A DNA stretch of 37,822 bases, taken from Clostridiales bacterium. Lineage in GTDB: Bacteria > Bacillota > Clostridia > Oscillospirales > Oscillospiraceae. Under the pieces are notes generated by a model that had not been told where the DNA came from, did no database searches, and worked only from the letters and a program-made list of their open reading frames with translations. Shown piece by piece: positions 15,580 to 23,152 of the stretch. The number at the start of each line of letters is the position of its first letter. Positions within the stretch are counted from its first letter, which is position 1. The translations under genes and the position numbers were made by a program. Where the stretch lies: NCBI GenBank assembly GCA_019418025.1, contig DYCR01000019.1:1-37822 (forward strand), in the 5' to 3' direction.

Positions 15580-16242
15580 ATGGCTATTTGTATGGAGGTC
15601 TGGGGAGATTACGCATGTTTTTCCAGACCCGAAATGAAGGTAGAACGGGTCAGCTATGATGTAATGACACCATCCGCTGCCCGAGGCATCGTGGAGTCAA
15701 TATACTATCACCCGGGTCTACGGTGGCAAATTGACCGCATACATATCTGTTCCCCCATCCAGTTCACCAACTTGCGCCGCAACGAGGTAAAGGCAGTGGC
15801 AAGCACTCGAAGTGCAAAAACAATTATGAATCGCGGAACTGGCGAATTTTATCTGGACACAACACAGGAAATCCAACAGCGCGCAGCATTGCTGCTAAAA
15901 AATGTACACTATGTCATTGAGGCACACTTTGAAATGACACCAAACGCTGCACCGGGTGACAATCCCGGAAAATTTCAGGATATTGTAACGCGCCGCCTCA
16001 ATCGCGGGCAATGTTTCCACCAGCCTTACTTTGGCTGCCGCGAGTTTCCTGCCCACTTCAAAAGTTGCACAGAGATTCCCCCCTGCCCGCCGGAACTGTT
16101 GGGGCAGAGAGATCTCGGATGGATGCTCTACGACATGGACTACTCCGATCCTGAGAATATTCAGCCACGCTTTTTTCGGGGCGTTCTCCACGATGGCGTG
16201 CTTGATATTCCGTCATGGGATAGCGAGGAGGTGCGAGGATGA
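15580..16242 (+). CDS. cas5c: Cas5c (Cas5d), crRNA-processing Cascade subunit
   Basis: 220 residues from ATG 15580 (MAICMEVWGDYACFSRPEMKV) with AGAAGGAAG upstream; the frame opens earlier inside cas3. The opening VWGDYACFSRPEMKVERVSYDV followed by MTPSAARGIVESIYY is typical of type I-C Cas5. In this subtype Cas5 replaces Cas6 and cuts the repeat RNA, then stays on the 5' handle. The end overlaps cas8c by ATGA, so the two are translationally coupled. Confidence 0.95.
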   Translation: MAICMEVWGDYACFSRPEMKVERVSYDVMTPSAARGIVESIYYHPGLRWQIDRIHICSPIQFTNLRRNEVKAVASTRSAKTIMNRGTGEFYLDTTQEIQQRAALLLKNVHYVIEAHFEMTPNAAPGDNPGKFQDIVTRRLNRGQCFHQPYFGCREFPAHFKSCTEIPPCPPELLGQRDLGWMLYDMDYSDPENIQPRFFRGVLHDGVLDIPSWDSEEVRG

Positions 16243-17981
16243 TCCTACAGGCACTTGTGCACCACTACGAATCCCTAGTTGCGCAAGGCGCACAGATCCC
16301 TCCGTTTGGATGGGGCGATGGTAAAGTTTCGTATGCCCTCTGTATTGATTGCGACGGAACCTTAAAGCAGGTCGTGTGCTTGAAAACGCAGCCACAAAAC
16401 GGGAAGCGAAATAGCATGATTCCCCAAAATATGATCATTCCTGCTCCAGTAAAGCGCTCCAGTGGAGTTTCTTCTAATTTCCTATGTGACAACACAGCCT
16501 ATTTTCTGGGTGTCGATGCAAAGGAAAATCCGAAACGAGCCAAGAATTGTTTTCAAGCAGCCGCGAAACTCCACAAGGAACTCCTAGCCAATGTAGATAC
16601 CCCTGTAGCCAAGGCTCTGCTGGCATTTTTTGCATCCTGGAATCCGGATGATGCCGCTAAAAATCAACAACTGCAGGATTATCTGGAAGATATGATGAAT
16701 GGAGCAAATTTGGTATTTCGCTTCAACACGGATTATGTGCACGAGGACCCACAAATCCGTCAAGCATGGGATCTGCATTACGCTAACAGCCAGGCCGATA
16801 CATCAATGACCTGTCTGGTCACCGGGAAAACCGGTTCTGTCGAATCCATTCATCCTGCAATCAAGGGGGTCAAGGATGCACAATCCATGGGAGCTGCTTT
16901 GGTTTCCTTTAATGCTCCTGCATTTTGTTCCTATGGCAAAGAGCAAAATTTGAATGCACCTGTCAGCAGATATGCTGCATTTGCATATACCACCGCACTG
17001 AACCATCTGCTGGCAGACCGGGAACATGTATTTCACATAGGGGATGCAACTGTTGTCTGCTGGGCCGAAAACGGTGAAACCGCATACCAGAACCTCATGG
17101 ATTGCTTTGCTTTTGACGCTCCTTCTGATTACAGTGAAGCTGACTTGATTCAATTGGTGAAGCAGCTATGCGCCGGACAGCAGGTGATTTTTGAAAACAA
17201 TCGGCTCAACCCGGATATGAAATTCTATATACTGGGTTTAGCCCCCAATGCTGCCCGTCTGTCTGTTCGCTTTTTCCTTCAAAACAGCTTTGGTGCATTT
17301 TTGCAAAACATTCTGGATCACCATAATCGTATGAACATCATCCGCCCCTCTTTCGATAGATTTGAAACACTCCCACTTTGGAAAGTTTTGGATGAAACTG
17401 TAAATCAGAATTCCAGAAACAAATCTCCGATCCCAAACTTATCTGGTCAAACCCTGAGAGCAATCCTTGAAAACACGCAGTATCCGGCGCAGCTGCTCCA
17501 TGCTGCAAATCTTCGCATTCGCGCAGAGCGTAACATCACCCGCGGCAGAGCCGCTATCATCAAAGCTTATTATCTTAAAAATCCAAACAAAGACATCCCA
17601 AAGGAGGTTTTAACCGTGTCACTTAATCCCGATAGCACAAATATCCCGTACACATTAGGACGCCTGTTTTCCGTTTTGGAGACAATTCAATCCTCTGCAA
17701 ATCCCAATATCAATACCACCATTAAGGATCGATATTTTAATTCAGCCTCTGCCACTCCCGCACAGGTATTCCCCACACTGATCAATCTGGCTCAAAAACA
17801 CATGAAAAAGCTGGATGGAGGATTGTCTGCCTATTATGATAAGCAGATGACGCAGCTGCTTTCCAATCTTGGTGAGGCTTACCCCTCCCATTTAAGCATC
17901 CCTCAGCAAGGCGCATTCCAACTGGGCTACTACCACCAGACACAAGAACGCTATATTCGCAAAAATAAGGAGGAAAACTGA
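16239..17981 (+). CDS. cas8c: Cas8c (Csd1), Cascade large subunit
   Basis: 580 residues, the usual length for Csd1. The N-terminus MILQALVHHYESLV and the segments VKRSSGVSSNFLCDNTAYFLG, CLVTGKTGSVESIHPAIKGV and WAENGE are characteristic of the family. It recognises the PAM and positions target DNA. In many I-C systems an internal start in this gene also makes the small subunit Cas11; here an internal ribosome-binding-like AAGGAGG at about 17600, shortly before GTG TCA CTT AAT, fits that, as does the remaining 120-codon C-terminal part. The start overlaps cas5c by four bases; cas7c begins two bases after the stop. Confidence 0.95.
   Translation: MILQALVHHYESLVAQGAQIPPFGWGDGKVSYALCIDCDGTLKQVVCLKTQPQNGKRNSMIPQNMIIPAPVKRSSGVSSNFLCDNTAYFLGVDAKENPKRAKNCFQAAAKLHKELLANVDTPVAKALLAFFASWNPDDAAKNQQLQDYLEDMMNGANLVFRFNTDYVHEDPQIRQAWDLHYANSQADTSMTCLVTGKTGSVESIHPAIKGVKDAQSMGAALVSFNAPAFCSYGKEQNLNAPVSRYAAFAYTTALNHLLADREHVFHIGDATVVCWAENGETAYQNLMDCFAFDAPSDYSEADLIQLVKQLCAGQQVIFENNRLNPDMKFYILGLAPNAARLSVRFFLQNSFGAFLQNILDHHNRMNIIRPSFDRFETLPLWKVLDETVNQNSRNKSPIPNLSGQTLRAILENTQYPAQLLHAANLRIRAERNITRGRAAIIKAYYLKNPNKDIPKEVLTVSLNPDSTNIPYTLGRLFSVLETIQSSANPNINTTIKDRYFNSASATPAQVFPTLINLAQKHMKKLDGGLSAYYDKQMTQLLSNLGEAYPSHLSIPQQGAFQLGYYHQTQERYIRKNKEEN
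17617..17981 (+). CDS. Possible internally translated Cas11c small subunit
   Basis: Inside cas8c and in the same frame, AAGGAGG near 17600 is followed by a GTG codon at about 17617 (GTG TCA CTT AAT). This would yield about 120 residues identical to the Cas8c C-terminus (SLNPDSTNIPYTLGRLFSVLE and onward). Type I-C systems are known to make Cas11 from an internal start in cas8c. The spacing fits, but the product is inferred. Confidence 0.6.
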
Positions 17982-17982
17982 T

Positions 17983-18879
17983 ATGTCTGATCCAATCAAA
18001 AATCGCTATGAATTTGTGGTTCTCTTCGATGTAGAGAACGGAAATCCCAACGGAGATCCGGATGCAGGCAATATGCCTCGGGTTGATCCGGATACAGGTC
18101 TGGGACTGGTTACCGACGTCTGCCTGAAGCGGAAAATCCGCAATTATGTAGAAACTGTCAAGGAGGATTGTACAGGCTATCGGATTTATGTTAAGGACGG
18201 CGTTCCGCTGAACCGCAGTGATAACGAAGCCTATGTCGCACTGAATATTGAAGAAAAGAAATTGAAAGAGCAAAAAAAGAACGATCCAGACCTCGATACA
18301 AAAGTTCGCGATTGGATGTGTGCGAATTTTTATGATATCCGCACATTCGGTGCCGTTATGACCACCTTTGTGAAGGGGGCACTCAACTGCGGACAGGTGC
18401 GCGGTCCGGTGCAGTTGGGATTCGCTCGCAGCGTCGAACCAATTTATCCACAGGAGGTCACGATTACTCGTGTGGCAATTACAACTGAGGCTGATGCCGA
18501 AAAAAAGGGCACTGAGATGGGCCGGAAATACATTGTGCCATACGGACTCTATCGATGTGAAGGTTTTGTTTCTGCCAATCTGGCGCGGAAGTCCACCGGG
18601 TTCTCAGAAGATGACCTGAATCTGTTATGGGATGCAATCCTGAACATGTTCGAGCATGATCGTTCAGCAGCTCGAGGTAAAATGGCAGTCCGTGAGTTGA
18701 TTGTCTTTAAACATAGCAGTGAACTCGGCAACGCCCCTGCGTGGAAGCTATTTGACTCAGTCAAAGTTACTCGCAAAGACCAATCCAACGCAGCTCCTGC
18801 CAGAGCTTACTCCGATTATGTGGTCACCGTAGATCAGGACGCCCTGCCCGATGGCATTTGTTGTACGCGTATGGGGTGA
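17983..18879 (+). CDS. cas7c: Cas7c (Csd2), Cascade backbone subunit
   Basis: 298 residues. The opening NRYEFVVLFDVENGNPNGDPDAGNMPR, the RKIRNYV segment and the internal RTFGAVMTT/NCGQVRGPVQ motifs are typical of Csd2. It polymerises along the crRNA spacer and forms the Cascade backbone. GGAGGAAAA precedes the start. The last codons overlap the cas4 start as GTGA. Length and motifs are normal, so it looks functional. Confidence 0.96.
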   Translation: MSDPIKNRYEFVVLFDVENGNPNGDPDAGNMPRVDPDTGLGLVTDVCLKRKIRNYVETVKEDCTGYRIYVKDGVPLNRSDNEAYVALNIEEKKLKEQKKNDPDLDTKVRDWMCANFYDIRTFGAVMTTFVKGALNCGQVRGPVQLGFARSVEPIYPQEVTITRVAITTEADAEKKGTEMGRKYIVPYGLYRCEGFVSANLARKSTGFSEDDLNLLWDAILNMFEHDRSAARGKMAVRELIVFKHSSELGNAPAWKLFDSVKVTRKDQSNAAPARAYSDYVVTVDQDALPDGICCTRMG

Positions 18880-19496
18880 TTTATTCTGACGAAGAAATGC
18901 TGCAATTAGCAGGATTGCAGCATTTCGCCTTCTGCCGAAGGCAGTGGGCACTGATCCATATCGAGCATCAGTGGGCAGAAAATCTCTATACAACAGATGG
19001 ACAAATTTTCCATCAGCGTGCCCATGATGTTGGGAGCCGTGAAATGCGTGGAAATATATTGACCATTCGAGGGCTGTCCGTGGTTTCTCATGCACTGGGG
19101 ATTTCCGGGCAGTGCGATGTGGTAGAGTTCCACCATGACCCCGCCGGTGTTCCTATTTTCGGAGAAACCGGACTGTGGACGCCTTATCCAATAGAATATA
19201 AGCGTGGTGCCCCAAAAGAAAATAAATCCGATATCCTTCAGCTTTGCGCCCAAGCGATGTGTTTGGAAGAAATGTTGTGTTGCCAAATCACGGATGGCGC
19301 ACTCTTTTACGGTGAAACCAAGCACCGGCTCTGCGTAACCTTTGACGAAAAGCTCAGACTGACGGTGCGATCCTATCTGGAAGAAATGCATCAGCTATTT
19401 CATCGCGGCTACACCCCCAAGGTGAAACCCTCAAGGGCCTGCTCCGCCTGTTCATTAAAGGAAATATGCATACCCGAAGAGCCTCTGTTGTTGTAG
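18876..19496 (+). CDS. cas4: Cas4 nuclease with an altered C-terminus
   Basis: 206 residues from GTG 18876, which overlaps the cas7c stop (GTGA); a TTG at 18858 is possible. The family opening LAGLQHFAFCRRQWALIHIE holds the first iron-sulfur Cys, and CSACSLKEIC near the end holds the other three. RecB-type motifs include the Asp in GQCDVVEF, the EYK in PIEYKRG and QLCAQAMCLEEM. Cas4 trims prespacers and checks the PAM together with Cas1-Cas2, neither of which follows. The protein stops eight residues after the last Cys with PEEPLLL, shorter than usual, and this tail resembles the end of I-C Cas2 proteins. It may mark an in-frame deletion. Confidence 0.93.
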   Translation: MIYSDEEMLQLAGLQHFAFCRRQWALIHIEHQWAENLYTTDGQIFHQRAHDVGSREMRGNILTIRGLSVVSHALGISGQCDVVEFHHDPAGVPIFGETGLWTPYPIEYKRGAPKENKSDILQLCAQAMCLEEMLCCQITDGALFYGETKHRLCVTFDEKLRLTVRSYLEEMHQLFHRGYTPKVKPSRACSACSLKEICIPEEPLLL

Positions 19497-19670
19497 TTGG
19501 TGCGAAGCAAAAGCGATCCGTTTTTTACCAGGGGGTTCGCACCATAAATCAAGCATTTTCCCCAGTCAAAACCTGTATTTGCTTTTTCGAATCTTCTATT
19601 AAGCAGAATTCTACCATCTAAAGTTGTACAATTCTGCTAGTTCACAATAATTTTTTTGTGAATATTTGCT
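19497..19670 (+). other. CRISPR leader region
   Basis: AT-rich 174 bases between cas4 and the first repeat. It holds inverted repeats GGTGCGAA/TTCGCACC (about 19499-19552), AGCAGAATT/AATTCTGCT (19602-19610/19630-19638) and TTCACAA/TTGTGAA (19641-19647/19656-19662). The polarity of the repeats places the leader here. No cas1 or cas2 coding remnant is visible apart from the possible Cas2-like tail on Cas4. Confidence 0.7.
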
Positions 19671-19837
19671 GTCGCTCCCCACACGGGGAGCGTGGATTGA
19701 AATAGGTGTAATTATAGCCGCCGGATAAAGTCCGCTTGTCGCTCCCCACACGGGGAGCGTGGATTGAAATCGGATCTGTCCAAAAATGCAGAAAAGGGCG
19801 CAGGGTCGCTCCCCACACGGGGAGCGTGGATCGGAAG
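19671..19837 (+). CRISPR. Type I-C CRISPR array, three repeats and two spacers
   Basis: Repeats of 33 bases lie at 19671-19703, 19738-19770 and 19805-19837. The stem is GCTCCCC/GGGGAGC and the end ATTGAAAT gives the crRNA 5' handle, so transcription is rightward. Both spacers are 34 bases (19704-19737, 19771-19804). The first two repeats are identical; the last differs at three positions in its final six bases (TCGGAAG instead of TTGAAAT), as is usual for the leader-distal repeat. No match to either spacer was seen elsewhere in this window. Confidence 0.98.
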
Positions 19838-19884
19838 ATAAATCCATAAATCAACTGTTTGATCCCGTTACCATCTACAAGAAT

Positions 19885-19942
19885 AAAATTCCCCCACCTG
19901 ATAGACAACACATCATGTGATCTAACAGATGGGGGCAATTTT
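19885..19942. terminator. Terminator after the CRISPR array
   Basis: A long stem pairs AAAATTCCCCCA.CTG (19885-19900) with CAG.TGGGGG.AATTTT (19926-19942), with an inner CACAT/ATGTG helix. The A and T arms let it work in both directions. It probably ends the pre-crRNA. Confidence 0.65.
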
Positions 19943-20054
19943 CATCCATATCAAATCAGGGTTCAGCGGTTAAATGGTGTAGAAGTGATATAAACAGGGC
20001 ATATTCGAGCCAAAAATCCGTTGCAACTCTAGAGGGGGGCTGTTTCTTATACTT

Positions 20055-20089
20055 TGTTCCCATGGCAGACAAACAGTATTTTTACCATC
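20055..20089 (-). repeat. Right copy of island-flanking repeat, with orphan phosphatase start
   Basis: Bases 20055-20082 repeat 12893-12920 exactly. On the minus strand, AAAGGGG, a nine-base gap and ATG start a 13-codon frame, MVKILFVCHGNKV, then a stop: the first 11 residues of the LMW-PTP gene except for one change (Thr2 to Val). It is likely the original 5' end of that gene, cut off by the insertion. Confidence 0.8.
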
Positions 20090-20147
20090 TATCGATTCCC
20101 CTTTAGAATGTACCCTTTATAGTTTCATTTCACCAAATATACAGCAC

Positions 20148-20783
20148 TCAAAATGCTAAAAGATACTGCAAAAAATCAGCGGCCAGTTCCTTATGCTCAC
20201 CCGTTGCCGACACCCCCACTGTGCAATTGATATAAAATCCATTTTGTATGATCCACGCATTTTCTTTCAGATAAATGCCGCAGGGATAACGCTCTCCTGT
20301 ATCCTGATCCTTCGTGTAGACCAAGTCATCCTGATGGGCCGTCAACACTTCCTTCGGTAAAACATCCCGCAGATCCTGCATCGCCCCATTGCCCAAAATC
20401 GGAAGCTCCTCCTGTCCGTCCCAGAAAACCAAATCCGTTTCTCCTGCTGCCAATGTGACAACCAGTCTCTGAGCAGATATCGCATCAATCGGGGATACGA
20501 TTTCATCCATTCGGACATTCTGATTGATTTGAATATCGCTTTCATCAAACTGCCCGATTTCCTGCTCAAAAAATTCTCGGAACATCTCGGTATTGGGTGC
20601 TTTTTTCTCTGAATTGATCATTTCTATGACCATCTGCGGATTCGGTTGAGACAAAAAAGTACTGATCCAGCTGCCAACGATCACCGCCCCGGCAAGCACC
20701 AGCAACGCGCTCCAACGATAGTATTCCCAAAGATGCTCTACCTTTTTCCTCCATGGAAGCTTTTTAAATTTTTCAAAAGTCAC
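20148..20783 (-). CDS. Membrane-anchored protein of unknown function
   Basis: 211 residues from GTG 20783 with AAGGAGAAGG upstream. A basic N-terminus (FKKLPWRKKVEHLWEYYRW) precedes one TM helix (about 25-45, ALLVLAGAVIVGSWISTFL). The remaining 165 residues would lie outside the cell, with the pattern of a small binding-protein-like domain (AAGETDLVFWDGQEELPILG, MQDLRDVLP). Similar proteins are common in Clostridia but unnamed. It follows the GH3 gene, separated by a strong hairpin. I cannot assign a function. Confidence 0.75.
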   Translation of the reverse strand: MTFEKFKKLPWRKKVEHLWEYYRWSALLVLAGAVIVGSWISTFLSQPNPQMVIEMINSEKKAPNTEMFREFFEQEIGQFDESDIQINQNVRMDEIVSPIDAISAQRLVVTLAAGETDLVFWDGQEELPILGNGAMQDLRDVLPKEVLTAHQDDLVYTKDQDTGERYPCGIYLKENAWIIQNGFYINCTVGVSATGEHKELAADFLQYLLAF

Positions 20784-20812
20784 GGCCTACACCTTCTCCT
20801 TTGAATTTGCAT

Positions 20813-20853
20813 CCCGATCAGCTGCGGAGGAAAAGCCTCCGCAGCTGATCGGG
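20813..20853 (-). terminator. Perfect 18-bp hairpin between the GH3 gene and the next gene
   Basis: CCCGATCAGCTGCGGAGG at 20813-20830 pairs fully with 20836-20853 around a five-base loop. The minus-strand side lacks a clear T run, so it may slow, process or partly end the transcript rather than act as a classic terminator. Confidence 0.65.
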
Positions 20854-20872
20854 TCATCTCACAGCACCGTAT

Positions 20873-23074
20873 TTACACGACTTCAAAAACACGCTCATTC
20901 TGTGTGTCACTGCTGTTTCCAATATATACACTGAATTTTCCTTGATCCACCGCATACCGCATATCTTGACCAATATACTTCAGCATCTGTTGGGTAATGG
21001 AGAATGTGACGATTTTCTCCTCTCCGGCATTCAGCTCCACTTTCCGAATCGCCTTCAGTTCCCGAACCGGCCGCGCTGCCTTCGCAACATGGTCCCGGAT
21101 ATAGAGCTGCAAAACTTCCTTTCCCTTGGCGTTTCCTGTATTTTTTACACGGACAGAAGCGCGGATCTCACCGTCTTTACCCATAACAGCTCCATCAAGC
21201 TCCACAGGTGAAATATCAAAGCTTGTGTAACTCAAGCCAAATCCAAAAGGATACAGCGGCTTATTGGGGATATCCAAGTAAGTAGAAGAATATGCCTCCT
21301 CCGCCAGACCATACGGCCTGCCTGTCCGCATTTCATTATAGAAAACCGGAACCTGACCCACACAATACGGGAAGCTCATAGCCAATTTGCCGGAAGGATT
21401 CACATCTCCATACAAGGCATCAACTACGGCATTGCCGCCTTCTGTACCGGGCTGCCACACCACCAGAATCGCTTTGGCCTTTTGGGATATTTCACGAATA
21501 TCCAACGGTCTCCCGGTAAACAGGACCACAACCACATTGGGATTGACTGCCTGTACCTCCCGGAACAGCCTCATTTGGCAATCCGGAACAGAGATATCCG
21601 CTCTGCTTTTCGCTTCTCCGCTGAATGCCTGATGCTCCCCCAGCGCCAGCACCACCGTATCCACCTCGGCAGCTATCCTTTTTGCATCCTGCAAAAGCCT
21701 TTCAGCCTCCGCATCCTCCTTATGCAGTTCTGCACGTGCCGCCATAACGCCGGTACCGGGACGTCCATCCGCAAAGGCACTTCCCTCTGCCAACACTGCC
21801 CCCGGCACACGCTTTTTCAGAGCATCCGCTATGGAGACCGTGTCTTTCGCTCTCCCAAAAATAGACCAGCTGCCAATAATTTCATGATTATAGACCTGTG
21901 GGCCGATAAACGCCGTTTTTTCCTCCTTGTTTTTCAAAGGCAGCACATTCTCGTTTTTCAGCAGCACAAATGTTTCACCTGCAAATTTTCTGGCTTCCAG
22001 ACGATGCGCCTCACAGAGGATGCATTCCTTTTCATCAAGTGCATCTGCATCCCTGTACGGATTCTCAAACAATCCCAGTTGATTCTTCAGCTTCAAGATC
22101 CGCATGACCGCTTCATCGATCAGATCTTCCGAAACGACTTTATCTTCCACAAGCTTTTTAAGATTATGGGCATAGGATGCTGTGCACATATCAATATCGA
22201 CGCCTGCATCCACAGCAAGTCTGGCTGCTTCCTTCCCATCCTCTGCAACGCCATGAGGGATCAGCTCCTCGATGGCGCCCCAATCAGATATCACAACACC
22301 TTCAAACCCCATCTCATCCCGCAGGATCTGTCTCATCAGCTGCTTATTCCCAGAGGCAGGGATGCGATTCAGCGTATTAAACGAGGTCATGACCATTGAG
22401 ACCCCTGCATCCACCGCCGCTTGATAAGAAGGAAGATAAGCATCTCTCAGGGTCCGTTCCGACAGCTCTACCGTGTTATATTCCCGTCCGGCCAAGGGGG
22501 CGCCATATGCCGCAAAATGCTTGACACAGGCTGCAATCTGATTTTTTCCAAACTGCGCATCCTTTCCTTGATACCCCTCAACCATCGCTCCGGCGAACTG
22601 ACTGTTCAGCCAAGGGTCTTCCCCTGTGGATTCCATGACCCTGCCCCATCGTGCATCGTTTACCAAATCTGCCATAGGAGAAAATGTCAAATGCAATCCG
22701 GAGACAGAAGCCTCCTTTGCAGCAACTCGGGCTGCTCTGCCGGACATTTCTGGGTCAAACGAGCTGCCCTGTGCAAGCGGAATCGGGAAAATAGTCCGAT
22801 AACCGTTGATCACGTCGGACATAAACAACAGCGGAATGCGGTGCGGATGGTTTTCCATGTACTCCTGCTGAATCCTTTTGAGCTTATCTGCACCACTGGA
22901 GCCAATGACCGATCCTGCCAGCCGGATCTCCGACGCTCCAAGACCGTTCTTCTTTTCCGGTCCGGTAATCAGACCGTCATTTTCAAAAGAGCCCCCGGTG
23001 ATCTGAACCATTTGCCCAATTTTTTCTTCCAGGGACATATCATTTAATAATTCCTGTAAATCACGGATATTCAA
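20873..23074 (-). CDS. GH3 family beta-glucosidase
   Basis: 733 residues from TTG 23074 (NIRDLQELLNDMS), chosen for AAGGAG nine bases upstream; an upstream TTG at 23122 would add 16 residues. It has the GH3 N-terminal barrel with KHFAAYG near 185, the catalytic nucleophile Asp264 in VISDWGA, the second alpha/beta domain (VDTVVLALGE, RADISVPDCQ) and a C-terminal fibronectin III-like domain. There is no signal peptide, so it acts inside the cell on imported oligosaccharides, releasing glucose from beta-linked ends. It is probably co-transcribed with the lacI gene, 78 bases upstream. Confidence 0.93.
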   Translation of the reverse strand: MNIRDLQELLNDMSLEEKIGQMVQITGGSFENDGLITGPEKKNGLGASEIRLAGSVIGSSGADKLKRIQQEYMENHPHRIPLLFMSDVINGYRTIFPIPLAQGSSFDPEMSGRAARVAAKEASVSGLHLTFSPMADLVNDARWGRVMESTGEDPWLNSQFAGAMVEGYQGKDAQFGKNQIAACVKHFAAYGAPLAGREYNTVELSERTLRDAYLPSYQAAVDAGVSMVMTSFNTLNRIPASGNKQLMRQILRDEMGFEGVVISDWGAIEELIPHGVAEDGKEAARLAVDAGVDIDMCTASYAHNLKKLVEDKVVSEDLIDEAVMRILKLKNQLGLFENPYRDADALDEKECILCEAHRLEARKFAGETFVLLKNENVLPLKNKEEKTAFIGPQVYNHEIIGSWSIFGRAKDTVSIADALKKRVPGAVLAEGSAFADGRPGTGVMAARAELHKEDAEAERLLQDAKRIAAEVDTVVLALGEHQAFSGEAKSRADISVPDCQMRLFREVQAVNPNVVVVLFTGRPLDIREISQKAKAILVVWQPGTEGGNAVVDALYGDVNPSGKLAMSFPYCVGQVPVFYNEMRTGRPYGLAEEAYSSTYLDIPNKPLYPFGFGLSYTSFDISPVELDGAVMGKDGEIRASVRVKNTGNAKGKEVLQLYIRDHVAKAARPVRELKAIRKVELNAGEEKIVTFSITQQMLKYIGQDMRYAVDQGKFSVYIGNSSDTQNERVFEVV

Positions 23075-23152
23075 TTTGTCTGTCTCCTTATTTCGCACAT
23101 TTCGTTCCATAGCGTTTTGCAAGCGCCTTATCCTTGATCATCTGCGATATGC

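Larger units (their letters stand above)
12893..20089. mobile_element. Putative CRISPR-Cas island inserted in the 5' end of the phosphatase gene
   Basis: The segment bounded by the 28-bp direct repeat holds only the type I-C cas operon, its array and flanking non-coding sequence. Outside the right copy, an AAAGGGG ribosome-binding site and ATG (plus 20087-20089, minus strand) lead into MVKILFVCHGN and then a stop. This is what is expected if a once continuous PTP gene was split by insertion at its 5' end and rebuilt on the left side. No integrase or transposase gene is visible inside. Codon and base use appear less GC-rich than the left flank. The island reading is inference from the repeat. 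Confidence 0.65.

Noticed and set aside
19704..19804. Self-targeting by the two CRISPR spacers
   Set aside because: I saw no matching sequence on either strand of this window; the rest of the genome is not visible.
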